Assembly: GCA_963855995.1 (NCBI GenBank)
Contig: OY979730.1
Span: 1,984,501-2,048,500 of the forward strand
Reading direction: 5' to 3'
Length of the DNA stretch: 64,000 nucleotides
Source: Muricea muricata
Taxonomy: Eukaryota; Cnidaria; Anthozoa; Malacalcyonacea; Plexauridae
The notes under the pieces were generated by a model, which was given only the letters and a program-made list of their open reading frames with translations, did not search any database and had not been told where the DNA came from. A program made the translations under genes and the position numbers. Positions within the stretch are counted from its first letter, which is position 1; every line of letters starts with the position of its first letter. Shown piece by piece: positions 49,433 through 61,416 of the stretch.

Positions 49433-49969
49433 ATCACAGATCAGGTATAGAACCAGATGTCTCACTTCCTATCTATTCCTAATGTTTTCGTGTCCGCGAT
49501 TTTTCGGCTGATCACGAATTGCACACGCGAGATAACGCAACCAGAGAGCACGAATTGCTCACGCAATGGCACTTGCCACGCTGACGTGTACTGCTTACGT
49601 GAGAGCACGAATTGGACACGCAATACCTTTGGCAAGCGTAATGCACATTTTTTATTAGAAAAAAGATAGGGAAGTGCAGAATTTTGGCAGTTAAACGGCG
49701 CAACTACCTATTGATCTTTATTTTATTGACGAATTTTACTGATAAATGATACGCTGCTTCTTTTTAGCAAGAAAGATTCACGCCATGCGAGCAAATCTGA
49801 CGCGAGCGATCTGACGCGAGCAAGTCTGACGCGGGCAAATCTGACGCGAGCGATCTGACGCGAGCAAATCTGACGCGAGCAAATCTGACGAAGGCTGACG
49901 CGAGCTCTTCAAAATCGCGGACATAAATTTTGCTTAGTGAGACATCTGGTTCTATACCTGATCTGTGAT
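49433..49969. repeat. MITE with perfect 34-bp terminal inverted repeats
   Basis: The left end atcacagatcaggtatagaa (continuing to gtctcact) is repeated exactly inverted at 49936-49969. The flanks show gtt on both sides, a possible 3-bp target duplication. The interior holds gcacgaattg(c/g)(a/t)cacgc words and, at 49785-49905, a 15-17 bp tandem (gcaaatctgacgcga / gcgatctgacgcga). Perfect ends imply recent insertion. It sits about 90 bp upstream of the LRMDA start codon. Confidence 0.9.
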
Positions 49970-50067
49970 GTTATGCTAATTTCTGAGCTCGAGTAATTCA
50001 CGAGTTTTTCCGATTAATACGTCATCAAAAAACCGGAAATGCACATCGAAAGAGTTACCGGTGTAAT
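49970..50067. promoter_or_regulatory. Probable divergent promoter region of LRMDA and CSDE1
   Basis: Lies between the MITE and the first CSDE1 leader exon. It contains gacgtcat-like tacgtcatc (CRE-like, 50020) and, just downstream, atatggcggat, similar to a YY1-type downstream initiator element. No TATA box at a proper distance was seen. Inference only. Confidence 0.3.
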
Positions 50068-50819
50068 ATGGCGGATCGCGACCTCTTTTATTGTGTTGTG
50101 GTTTGGGGGCGAAATTTGCCCTTCGAAAGGTATGGATTTCTGTGATAAAGCATTGTAAGATACGTCTAATATCGTTCTATAAAATAATGTTGTTTTTGTT
50201 TAGTCTTGCGTTTCAGAAACGCACAGTAATAGCATTTATAAGTTGTTAAACGTAACAAAGATTTTCCATTTATATCTCGGCCATATGGTAAAAAGTTTTT
50301 TTTTAGTTTTTTTTTGAATCAGTTTTCTTTTGCAATTGGAACAATCTGAAAGCTGTCTTTCAGTTATTTAAGAAGGCGATTGCCCTTTATTTTGAAATAT
50401 GTATGTTTGTAAGGGGTTTTTTGTCAATGCAGATTTGCTGAGTTTGAAATTTTATTGAAACTTGAAATACGATACGTGTTTTGTCACCAAACGTGTGCTT
50501 TAGTTCGTACTTTATATCTTTGGAAAGAGCTGTATTTCACTGAAAATGAAGAGGATTGAGCAACACCCAATAGTTTGTAGAATGACACAATATATGAAGA
50601 ATGGTTCTTTGTATCAAATAGTTTGCATATATTTACATATTAATAAACAAACAATATTGTCATGTTATGCTGCACATATTGCTTGCTTTATTTTGCCCCA
50701 GTATATTTCAATTGTGTCATTTTGTCATGCCCCTTTACTGTGTAGAGTGTGAGTAACAACTAGGCCACCAACATTTGTCTCTTTGTAGGAACAAACATCA
50801 ACAACGGAAAACAAAATGA
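50068..50819 (+). CDS. Spliced 30-codon uORF in the CSDE1 leader
   Basis: ATG at 50068 opens a frame to 50129 (donor gaaag|gtatgg), continues after the acceptor ctttgtag at 50789 in phase and stops TGA at 50817-50819. The predicted peptide begins MADRDLFYCVVVWG and ends in a basic QQRKTK. The same exon continues to the CSDE1 start codon at 51092. It may regulate CSDE1 translation or encode a micropeptide; I do not recognise it. Confidence 0.45.
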
Positions 50820-51091
50820 GGAAGCGACCACTTAGATTTCATAGAAACAGCCACAGAATTCGTATCGTCCCCCAGAGTTCATAGAAATCATTCTTTCAAA
50901 GGCAGGACCCACGAGAGCAACAGCATAATTTATATAATATAAATGTTTCAATTGATTGGCGAAAATGTATTAGATATTTTGATGAATTGAAGAAGGATCA
51001 AGGAGGGTTTTTATACGTGTTATATTTAGTATCTGCTGGCAGCATTACATAAATTACAAAATAATTTTCATATTTTCTGTGGTCGTCAAAA

Positions 51092-54000
51092 ATGGCAACG
51101 GATGCTTGGAAGGTAATGCATTTCAGTATAGGGTAAAGATTTGGGAAAATCGTTGCAGTTGAATTGTGGTTAGTCAAAAAATTATGACCAGCCGACAATT
51201 TAAAAAAGTAAATTAAAAAGCAAATTCAGAAAAAAGACATCTTGATAATGCAAGATATGCTTCAAGACAATACACAGGTTGAAAGAGTTTCTATTTTTCC
51301 TTGGATCCAGAGAAGATTAAGTTTAGGTGAACTGCACGGGGTCTGAAAGGGTGTTATTAGAAACTAAGAGAGCAATTCTTGACCATTGTATATAACTATC
51401 ACTATAATGCATAGTTTTATTGTGGTTTGGAGTGATTTGAAGACGTTTTTACATAATTCTCGAAGTTTTCAACCAAAAAAATTTTTCACCTGTGACAAAT
51501 TTAACTCAAATAACTTCAGTTCAACTCCGTTGAACACTTCTGTGAGAAAATTGAGTTTCAAAACTGAAATGAAGATTGAGTTTTGGGGCTCATTTCATGC
51601 TCCCAAAAATTCCCTGATAAAATGTCACTCATCAAGATTGGCTTAGCTTTTGTTAGTAAGAGGTAATGAACTTATACCTAGCAGTATCTGTGCTCAAATT
51701 ATTGCTTTTAAAACAATTATTTTATTGTAGAAGCATTCCCTACAGAATTCTGGATCTCGGGATTATCGTAATGGTGACTACTATTTCTCTAATGGCAAGC
51801 AAACGAATAATTTTCATATGAAGACAAGGGAAACTGGAATAATAGAGAAGCTATGTGTATGTACATGAATAATGTATGACGGTGCAGTATTGAGATCTCT
51901 GAATAACTATACCAGGAAAAAAAAACAGCCCATGTATCTACCGGCTATTTATTTGTCTTTCTTGTTACTATCATGTTTGATTTATTATATTCATATTTTG
52001 TTTTAAACATATGATGGAACTTTCTTGACTGTGATTTTGAATTTATCATTTTCTCTCCAGCAAACGTTTGGTTTCATTGAGTGTGCTGAGCAAGATCTGA
52101 GGGTATTTTTTCACTACAGTCAGTACAAGGGACATGCTAGTGAGCTGGATATTGGTGGTATGCTGAAAATTGTTTTGTTCTTTACTGTGTTGGGAATCTG
52201 GATTTCATTCGGGATGTATTTCATCTGTATTTAGATTCTGTTGAATTTGAAGTTTCATCAGATTCACGTACAGGAAAACCGATCGCTTGCCGTGTTCTGA
52301 AGCTGGAACCTGGCAGTGTCACTTTTGAAGTGAGTGTTTGACTGCAAGAGTGCTGCCACAGCAGTCTTTTTTTTGTTGTTGGCATTCTGAATGCCATGAA
52401 ATTAATTGCGGTTAAAATATGTGTTCCTAATTTTGCAGGTTAAGAGTGAAGAAAGAGTATTTGGTAAAGTAGAGGTGGAGGCCAAGTCTTCAAGATACAG
52501 TTATCCTAAACAGGTATTCTTAATTCAGAAGAAAATTTCCACCAGACTTTTCCAACTAATTTTTGATGTTGCAATTACTGTATCTTCTCAACATTGAATT
52601 ACTTCAAGGTTCTAACTTTCTAATTACCTTAGACCTCAGTGTTACAATTATCTTCTCAATGTCTCAATTATCTCCTTGATGTTATAATTATTTCTCAATG
52701 TTACAATTATCTTCTCAATGTTATAATTATCTTCTCAATGTTGTAATTATCTCCTCAATGTTATAATTATCTTCTCAATGCTACAATTATCTTCTCAATG
52801 TTATAATTATCTTCTCAATATTATAATTATCTTCTCAATATTATAATTATCTTCTCAATGTTATAATTATCTTCTCAATGCTACAATTATCTTCTCAATG
52901 TTATGATTATATTCTCAATATTATAATTATCTTCTCAATATTATAATTGTCTTCTCAATGTTGTAATTATCGACCCAATGTTACAATTATGTTCTCAATG
53001 TGATAATTATCCTCCTACCCTAATGTTTCAACTATGTTCTTAACATTGCAATTATCTTCCAAATATTCCAGCCTTCATCTCGAAACAGTGACTCAGAAGC
53101 GGGACGCGTTAGCTACGAAGTTAATGGCGTAAGCAGACTGATATAACTCTAATCAAATCTCTGATGAGTAGATCTTTTACTTGCTCAACAGTGCTTTATC
53201 CAGATGCGTATGCTCATGACTTTATTTTATCCTTATAAAGGAATCGTTCTTTCTACCATACTACCAATCCGACGTTCTTTCAAACTCCCAAATCTTCACC
53301 GGAGACACTGTATCGTTTTTCATTGTGGAAAACAAAAGGTTAGCATGGCACGAGCAGTTGTAAATAAAAAATTGATCACTGTGACTTCAAAAACATTAAA
53401 TGCTTGCAGGAATGGGCATCATTATGCGGTCGAGGTGTTGTTGGTCGAAGCAGCACCTCCTGTCTATGTCCAAGGCATTGTTTGCGCATTGAAGGAGAGT
53501 TTTGGTTTCATTGAGAGAGCCGACAAAGTGAACGAGGTATGTGCCAAGTTTGAAATACAAATATTTAGATTCTCGAGTTTGCAGGGAATCGTACAACACC
53601 AGTAATTTATTTGCATTTACGTGCGTATTTTTCTGTTCTATTCCAGATATTCTTCCACTACAGTGAATTCCAGGGTGACATCACTGATGTCTTGCTTGGA
53701 GATGATGTGCAGTTCGTGGTTCAAGATCGCAATGTATGCTTAAAACCTAATAGCTTTGCAAAGCTGCGTACCTATTATGCCTTCCGATCGTTAGTTTGGA
53801 TGTGCAATCGCTTGTTTGTTAAAAAAAACATTTTGTATGTCCAAAACCTGATAGCTTTGAAGAGCTGCGTACCTATTATGCTTTCAAGTCGTTCGTTTTG
53901 ATGTGCAATCGCTTGTTTGTTTGAAAAAAAGCATTTCTTGCAAATTTGAGCAGTTCCATCACCTAGGTTTTTAGTAAAGAGGATAGATTGTAAACAATAT

Positions 54001-57000
54001 CGTTTGTTGTCAAAGAACTGCAGATTAAGAAACTACTTAAAACTATGTGTTACTGTATGCTTAAGAAGCATAAAACATTTTCCGTTTTCTATCAACACGA
54101 ATGGTAAAACGAGAAATTGAGGATCTTCGCACAGTTTTGAGTAGTTTTTTTTTCAACTCTCACGAATGTTGATATAACTGTATGTCAATCAACACGGGAA
54201 ATGTTTTATATTTCGTAAGCATAACACGTATTCTCGTGCAGTTGTCTTTCTTTAAATCTTCACCTCTTGAAGAAGTGTTCAGTATTTACGAATGCTATAT
54301 TATAATTTTCTCTTGCACTCATCTCAAATCATGTTCTGCTGTTTCTATCCTCCATCTAAATAATCTTTTCCATCTGTCTCGATTCATGATCTTGTATGTC
54401 ACTTTTATCCTTCATCTAAGGGCAAGGAGGTTGCTGTTTCGGTGGAACATCTCCCAGAAGGCACGGTAAAGTTCGAGGATGTCAGCAAGGACACGTTCCA
54501 AGGCACGGTGGACAAGGTGTTTGGGCGGACAAAGCGACAGGAACCGTTGAATGGCAAAATACTGTACAGCACAAGTGATGGCACCTCGGAACTTCCGTAT
54601 GGCGAGAAAGATGTTTTGGGCGAATTTACCATTCTGTCCGGTGATGTGGTTGGCTTCAAAATTGCAACTGGTAAATGCATAGATTTGTGGTCTTTAATGG
54701 ACAATTTGCATGCTAGACTAACTTTCAGTCTAGCCAAGACAAACAAAATCTTTTACCACAGTTAAAAAGAGCGTCTTAGTAGAATTGTCAAGTTTGGTGG
54801 CGAAATGTTGTAAAGCATGGAAAATATGGCCTCGCAAAGTTTGCAAATTTGTATACATTTGTATTACGCGAGGAAAAAGTTACCACTTTTCAGCTAAAAT
54901 TGTATCAAAAGTGGTAGCTTTTTCCTCGCGTAATACAAATGTATACAAATTTGCAAACTTTGCGAGGCCATATTTTCCATGTTTTGCAACATTTCGATAC
55001 CAAACTTGGCAATTCTACTAATTTTAGGATGCTCTTTTTAACTATAGTAAAAGATTTTGTTCGTCTTGCCTAGATTGAAAGTTAGTCGAACATGCAAATC
55101 GTCTATTGCACGGACTTTCTTAAGGGGAAATATCTGTTCCTGATATGGGTTTTACTAGTTACTGAACATCTTTAGAAAGTTAAAGAAAATCACCATCCGG
55201 TGGATACCGCTATTCACCTTTTGTACAATCTGCCTTGGTACAACTGCCCGCAAGACTGATAATAGATTTTTTCCTAGCTATATGATTTGTTCATTTGTGT
55301 TGAGCGTGTTGCGTAGACGGTAAACAGTACGACTCCATTTTAATATAGATCGGCGCGATTCTTTAAAGAGAGCGACAGAGATTTATCTCATCAAAGACGT
55401 GGAATCTCTTAATGGTGGCAATATCAGGGAAAGAGTTAGTACTTAATATGCACATGTCATGTGTAGAGAATGTTTCAACGTCAAAAGATTTCTGGCAACC
55501 TGAAGCGCTATGAACAGAATGGCAGGTGTCAAGCGAAAGCCGTTCGTCGTGAGGTTCGTTGACTACATACTTCTCGACAAACGGCTTTGGCTAAAAATAT
55601 CAAATTCTGTTCATCTTGTTTCAGTTAGTGACAGATCCAATCTGTCCTCGTGCGCTTTTGACTGCACTAGCTCAACACTGGGAACACTGTATTTGCACAT
55701 GTACGTAATGGACCATTCCCCTTTTAGACAAACTTTTCAATGAGAAATATTCATTAGCACAGCTGAAAAGAGCATCCTAAATTTGGCAAAGTGGTTAAGT
55801 TTGGTTACAAAATATTGTAAAATGTGGAAAATATAGTCCTGTGAAGTTTGCGAATTTTGTATACTTAATCAGATTTCGAAATGTGATTTTGCCACTAAAC
55901 TTTACAATTTTACTAAATTTAGGATGCTCTTTCCAGCTCTGTTAATGAGTATTCCTAATTCAAAAGTTTGTTTAACAGGGGAATCGTCCATTGTAACTCC
56001 AGTTTACCGACCACGCTCTGTTTATATTAGGGTTTTGTGTCAGCCTTGAAAGATGGTTTTGGTTTTATTCAATGTTGTGACCGGGATGCGAGGTTGTTCT
56101 TCCATTTCAGCGAACTTATTGACGCGGTGAGTTTGAAAGCAGCTGCTTTTTCCCTAGAGTAATTGTACGTTCTTTTTGTTTTTGAGACCGTTTGTCCTTT
56201 TTTAACCCTGCCACAGGAACAGGAAATCAGCTTTTCAGATGAAGTAGAATTCACCGTTGTTGAGGTATGAGCAAATTTGATGTTTTGTTTTCTTTTGTAA
56301 AAACCTAAAAATATTTAATGTAGTTTATACCCTAACTACAAGAAACTGGAACTACAAAACAACAGTGTATATGTCAGCATATATGTTACATGGCGACGTG
56401 GCGTTACAATTCTTCATGGTGTACATTACTATGTAAAATAAAAATTAACATTCCTTCTCTTGCATGTAGGATCATGTTTCCAGACGACTTCATGCGATTC
56501 GTGTTCGAATCTTGCCAAGAGGAAGCATTATTGTTAAGGTACAACCTTCTATAAACTTTCGAAATGTCGAAGTTCTGCTTACGTTGTTAGCCCGTGAGAG
56601 ATCCTACGTTTTTGTGTGTTTTTGATTGCACTACCCACATTGGCAATAGTAAGGGTCGGGATACAAGCTACTCTTTGAAAACGTTGATCCAAAAATACGT
56701 ACAGATTTGTTTCAATAACTGTGTGTGATCCAGTAATAGTACCTGATAATATTGGACTAAAATGAGGATCTTTCCTATCAGCCGATGACAGAAGAGTGGT
56801 TCACTGGAATGGTAGAGCGTGAACCATTGTCCTGGATGGGAAGAAGCCCGAGGAAAGGCGAGCGCGAGAGGTGAGGAATAGTTAAAAAACGGTGCATAAG
56901 CTGTCGTGCTGTGTGTTTGAAAATGAAGCACCTTCGCTCACTGTGGTCTTCTTTTATTCTGATATATTTGAACTTACTTCGTTGCAGAGACAGTGAGTGT

Positions 57001-60000
57001 GGTTTGATTGTTGCCTGTGTTGAAGACGAGAAAAGCACCTTGCCGTTCTTACCAGCTGATTCAGATCTTAGGACAATGGCGAAGTTTGGAGATCAGGTAC
57101 GGTTGAGATCCACGTTATTGTTACTGTTCGTAGATGCTGAAGTACACTTCGTGTTTTTGAAATCTTCTGAGTTCTAGAAAGATCTCAGAGCCCGCGGTAC
57201 AGTGTCACTTTGCCCCCACTTTGAGATTATAAAGACTTTTCTGTCAACATGAGTCTCAGTACAGTAAAAATGACCGTTCGAGTGAAGGGGCCGAAATAAG
57301 TAATCTTGGTGAATTTACTGTATGGAGTGCTGCCGAGTACGGAGATTTATTTTGATTTTTAATGACATCCCTAATCCTCTGTGATTTGATGTTTAGGTTG
57401 AGTTTCAGATTTCTGTCAGCGAAAGGACTGGGCATCAGATGGCTGTGAATGTGACGGTGATGAAACGAAACAGTGACGTCAAGCATGTCGTACGTGATGA
57501 CGTAGTTGTATTTTGATTTGTGAATTTGGTACCTCGATGTACCTAACTACACCGCGTACTGACCTGTCGTTCCTATACTTCCTTTTAATCAAGGGTTTCG
57601 TTGCAATACTGAAAGAGAACTTTGGATTCATCGAGTTGGCTGACCACGAGAAAGAAGTGTTTTTCCGCTTTGCGTAAGTACAAAGTATATGATGTTTGTT
57701 GTGAGTTTGCATCCACATCAGACAAGTTGAAAAACATACCTGACTACGGTGGGAATTGAACCTACGACCTTTGGAATGCTAGCCCAATGCTCTGACAACT
57801 GAGCTACGCGGTCAGGTCGGTTCGAGTATGGTTTATTTTGAAGCAGACCCTGTTTTCTTTGATATCAATTTAATTTTAATTGTAATCATGATAGCTCGCC
57901 TATTTTTCCAGCCCTGGGTATGAATTTTGCCCTGCAAAGGCGATGAATATTATCTAATTACATTGTTGTCACGATCGCAAGTCGCAACAGCGTAAGATTC
58001 CATCGCTCAGTTATAAAAATTTGCTTCAATGTTTTCTTGTAGAGAGTACGATGGTCGCATTGATGAACTCTCGGTCGGTGACGAAGTTGAATTTAATCTC
58101 ACTTCAAAGGGCGGGAAAGTCGCGGCTGAGAAGTTGACCAAGCTCCCAAACGGTTCTATTCCACAGGAGGTAACCAACTTGATATAAAATACTCGTTTGT
58201 AGATTCTGGGGCTAGTTGTTCGAAGGTTGAATAGCGCTGTCCACGTGATTGCTATCTTTTAACCGTTATGAAAATGCTCAAAAGGCTATGAATTTGCAGA
58301 TACAAATGGAAATAAATTTGATGGAAAGGAGTTTCAACATAAAATATTAAGGTTTAATTTGGTTCCGATCAACCAACGGGTTGTTTTTAGGAAGGTTTGA
58401 ACTAGCAATGTTCAAGAGTAGTACAGAAAGCACGAAAAAAGTTTTACTAACAAGTTTAGGTGGTATGTTGTTTGTGTGTTTCAGTCACATTTCTCTTTCT
58501 AGACTGTCATATCCGATGCTTATGAAGGAAGAATACTTCGTCCATTGCGTCGAGCAGACCCCCAGGTTGGTACCCGTACGTGAATGTAGATCTTAAGCCT
58601 TTCTCACTCCTGTCTGTCCAGTAGACTGCTCTCCAGCCTACAATTCCTGATATCATGGTATATATATGGCAGCAAAATAGTCCGGATGAAATAAATCAAT
58701 TTAACGTTTGACTTTTTTTTATTCATTTTTCTCATGCAGCAACTCGATTATCAAGGATTGATCGAGTACGTCGTGGAAACGTCCGAGGCGTGCGATGGCA
58801 AAGATACGGAAGAAGATGGCGATGATCCGGTCTATGTTATTCCTTACGGTATAACTGGACTGGTTGACAAGAAAACTGTGCTACAGTGTGGAGAAAAGGT
58901 ATTTGTTATTATACGTATTTCCTAATTTAACTATCCCCTACATATCTGTCTATACCCAGACTACCTACCTATATCTACCCAACTTACTTGATTACTTTTT
59001 CGTTTTGATTTGTTTTATAAAGGTCGAATTTCGTATTGGCTGTTTGGATGCATCAAACAAGAGATTTGCAGTCGAGATCACTGCCAAACGAGAACGATTG
59101 AGGGCTGTGGTTGAGTCTGTCAAAGGAGAGGTGTGAACGATTATCGTACTCAAGATGTCCATTCTGTACCTAGTCATAAATTATTTAATATGGCTTGGAA
59201 AAAGAGTCTAAAATACATGCAGCAAACCTGCTCAACTTGTCAACAACAACGTTCTAGAATAAATCTAGCATAAATTATGAAAAGCGCGCGAAACCGCGTC
59301 CGTGATAATTAATACCCGTATAATCAATTGCAACCAAATCCATGACAGTACCTAGTTTTAGAACTGTGGTATTCTGCAATATAAGTTAGGAAGTTTATGG
59401 TCATAACACCGCAAGTATTCATTGCTTTCTTTTACAGTATGGTTTCATAGCGTACGAAACAGACGAAGCAAAGAATTTGTTTTTCCATACAAGTGAGATC
59501 GAAGATAATACTTCGTCAATCAAGGTCGGTGTCCCTGACAACAAACTCTGAATGTTATTTTGATGTCGCTTTCTAACGGGTGTCGCATTGAATTGTAGGC
59601 TGGCGACACCGTCGAGTTCTGTATCATTCAAAACACCCGCAATGGTAAACTCAGTGCGTCTAAGATTTCTGTTGTAAGGTTGGTATAGCTTTGCCAAGAT
59701 TTGGTCAAATGAGGATTATAGTTGAATTAACTTTTCAATTCGTGAGTTTTATTTGTAAAGGGAAATGGCAACAAAAATTTAATTCATTTCATTTAAAAGA
59801 GATTCAAAAACAACATATACAAGTCTATTACAGAATTTTTATATTTGCTTTATTTCGGAGTTTATTCTTACCTAAATCAACAAACTGTCCGCCATCTCGG
59901 ATGAATTTTTACCCTGATTAACTGTGTTTCGTGACGTCACAACAGGGATAAGCCATTCAAAGCTACTCCTAAATACCTACCAACAATCAAATACTCTTTA

Positions 60001-61002
60001 AAACCTCTTCAGTCCATGATGAAATCCAGAGTACTTAACATAGGTGCGGTTATGGGCGTATATTAGTCATTGTTTCATAAGAAAATAAAACTGCGTGACC
60101 CCAGATGTGACCTATTATGCATATCCACAAATATCCAAGATGGCGGACAGCTTCATATTTCGGATTAAAATATCTCACGAAATAACGCAAATGTTAAAAT
60201 TCTGTAATAGACTTCCATAATTTGTTTTAAAGTCTCTTTCAAATCAGATGATAAAAATTTTTGTTGCTGTATCCCTTTAATCTTTTATTTTTATACAACA
60301 TAGTGGAAGACAAAGGCCTGAGCGTCTTGTTCGGAGAAGTTTGGGTCTTAATGGCGATGATCAAGCTCTGAGGTAAGTCTGAAACTTCAACGTCATAAAA
60401 ATTACTTTACAAGAATGCCTCTTACCGTCATCTTTTTCTCAAAGCTAATATACGACTTTTAACCTCGCCAAGTCTCTCGATACGGGCGAAATATCCCAAT
60501 CATTTAGCAATTTCTAAGAGGTGGACCAAGTTCTGAAAGAACCAAGTTGTTTAGTACTATCAGGCTTTTTTACGTGAAGTCGAGGTGATAAAATGACGAG
60601 CATAGAAATTATTGCGTACAATATAAAACAGAAACTTTAAACAATGAATAGGAAATTATAATAATTGTGCATGAATGTACTGAAAACTTTGTATAAGTCT
60701 TGTGCTTGAAGGCCGTATTCATAACGTGTGGGAATCAAGTTTCCATTGTCATCGTGACATTATACAGTTTTGCTCTGGTTACCTGAGAAGAAACAAAAGA
60801 CACTTTTCCAGCCGCTCCTGTCCGTGGAAAGATTTATCCTGACTGGAAACCAGCCTTTATGATGTTAAAAAAACACCTTTTTTACAGGTTCACGATAATC
60901 CGGCAACCGACAGGTCCCGACAGCACTGTGGGATTCCAGCACCAAAGAGCTGTGGATTTGGCTGGTGACATATCGCGTCTTGCTCTAGACGACCAAGAAT
61001 AG
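51092..61002 (+). CDS. CSDE1: Cold shock domain-containing protein E1 (UNR)
   Basis: Twenty-six exons: 51092-51112, 51731-51856, 52061-52157, 52235-52329, 52439-52513, 53072-53128, 53241-53338, 53410-53536, 53647-53733, 54421-54670, 55349-55434, 56031-56126, 56217-56264, 56470-56538, 56782-56870, 56988-57096, 57397-57489, 57594-57673, 58043-58169, 58503-58565, 58740-58898, 59023-59130, 59438-59524, 59599-59678, 60304-60372, 60888-61002 (TAG); 836 residues, every phase closes. Five canonical cold-shock domains with RNP1/RNP2 (TFGFIE...VFFHYS; SFGFIE...IFFHYS; GFGFIQ...LFFHFS; NFGFIE...VFFRFA; EYGFIA...LFFHTS) alternate with non-canonical ones, the order of vertebrate UNR. The C-terminus (IIRQPTGPDSTVGF) is SUZ-C-like. 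A cytoplasmic RNA-binding protein controlling translation and decay of mRNAs, working with PABP in animals. The N-terminus (about 35 residues before RETGIIEKL) is lineage-specific. Confidence 0.97.
52605..53060. repeat. 20-bp minisatellite in a CSDE1 intron
   Basis: About twenty copies of a 20-bp unit, cttctcaatgttataattat and close variants, fill most of the intron between exons 52439-52513 and 53072-53128, ending 12 bp before the acceptor. Confidence 0.95.
53734..54420 (+). other. CSDE1 intron with a local duplication
   Basis: Two copies of a segment (ctgatagcttt / ctaatagcttt ... gctgcgtacctattatg ... gtgcaatcgcttgtttgtt) at 53745-53822 and 53845-53922 are a recent tandem duplication. Otherwise AT-rich intron. 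Confidence 0.7.
54690..55110. repeat. Long foldback element, about 190-bp arms
   Basis: Nearly palindromic over its length: outer gactaactttca, middle aaagcatggaaaatatggcc and inner attacgcgaggaaaaag.taccacttttcag all recur inverted on the right. The centre is a short loop around gctaaaattgtatc. In a CSDE1 intron 20 bp after the exon ending 54670. Family of 25540-25745. Confidence 0.9.
55725..55995. repeat. MITE copy of the same family
   Basis: Left ccccttttagacaaactttt...ttagcacagctgaaaagagcatcc and right ggatgctctttccagctctgttaat...aaaagtttgtttaacagggg are terminal inverted repeats. It sits 35 bp before the exon at 56031. Confidence 0.85.
57742..57813 (-). repeat. tRNA-Ala(AGC)-like SINE head in CSDE1 intron
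   Basis: On the minus strand, 72 nt begin gaccgcgtagctcagttgtc. The anticodon stem ttggg/tccaa and loop ctagcat (AGC) pair well and the B box is ggttcaattcc. Acceptor and T stems have mismatches. A SINE tail runs left to about 57690 (ending caacaaacatcatata). It most likely derives from the element type seen at 29895-29966. Confidence 0.75.
58190..58330. repeat. Fragment of the 'ggggctagttgtt' repeat family
   Basis: ctggggctagttgttcgaag, then gaatagcgctgtccacgtg, resembling copies at 2030, 24300 and 55200. In a CSDE1 intron. Confidence 0.5.
59755..60285. repeat. 530-bp foldback/MITE in a CSDE1 intron
   Basis: The left end (aagggaaatggcaacaaaaa... agtctattacagaattttt ... ctgtccgccatct) is repeated inverted at the right (agatggcggacagc ... 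aaaattctgtaatagactt ... tttttgttgctgtatcccttt). The centre is non-palindromic. Confidence 0.85.
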
Positions 61003-61410
61003 GCCTCTGTAATCTGCCTTCGAAGATACTTGGCATTTTAACTATTTTTCATTATAACTATAGTAGTGTATTCCGAGTGACACGCCTTGCATGCAAGAAG
61101 GCGAAGTGTATGAGTTTTAAATACAAGCAATTATATTCACCATTAATCTGGTATTATAGATGTAGGGTATTTGTAGAGAGAAGCCCTTCTTGAATTTGTC
61201 GCAGACTCTTGTTGGAAAAATTGGCCTGGCTAGGGTAGTACGCTTTTCTAAAGGCCAGCAACGTGGTTTATCTCGGCCTTGGGACAAGCATTTTGCTGTT
61301 TTATTGCCAATCTGTCAGACTTTAATGTTTTTGATAGCTGAAATGAATTCAAAAAGGGTGTTTTTGTAGTAGAACTTATTGATAATAATAACAGTAATTT
61401 GAAACTTCAC

Positions 61411-61416
61411 AATAAA
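61411..61416 (+). terminator. Polyadenylation signal of CSDE1
   Basis: AATAAA about 410 bp after the CSDE1 stop codon. A 15-16 base C run follows at about 61497. Confidence 0.6.

Noticed and set aside
52605..53060. CRISPR-like 20-bp repeats
   Set aside because: Head-to-tail minisatellite without spacers inside a CSDE1 intron.
57742..57813. Functional tRNA-Ala gene
   Set aside because: Stem mismatches, a SINE tail and a second dispersed copy argue for a retroposed element.
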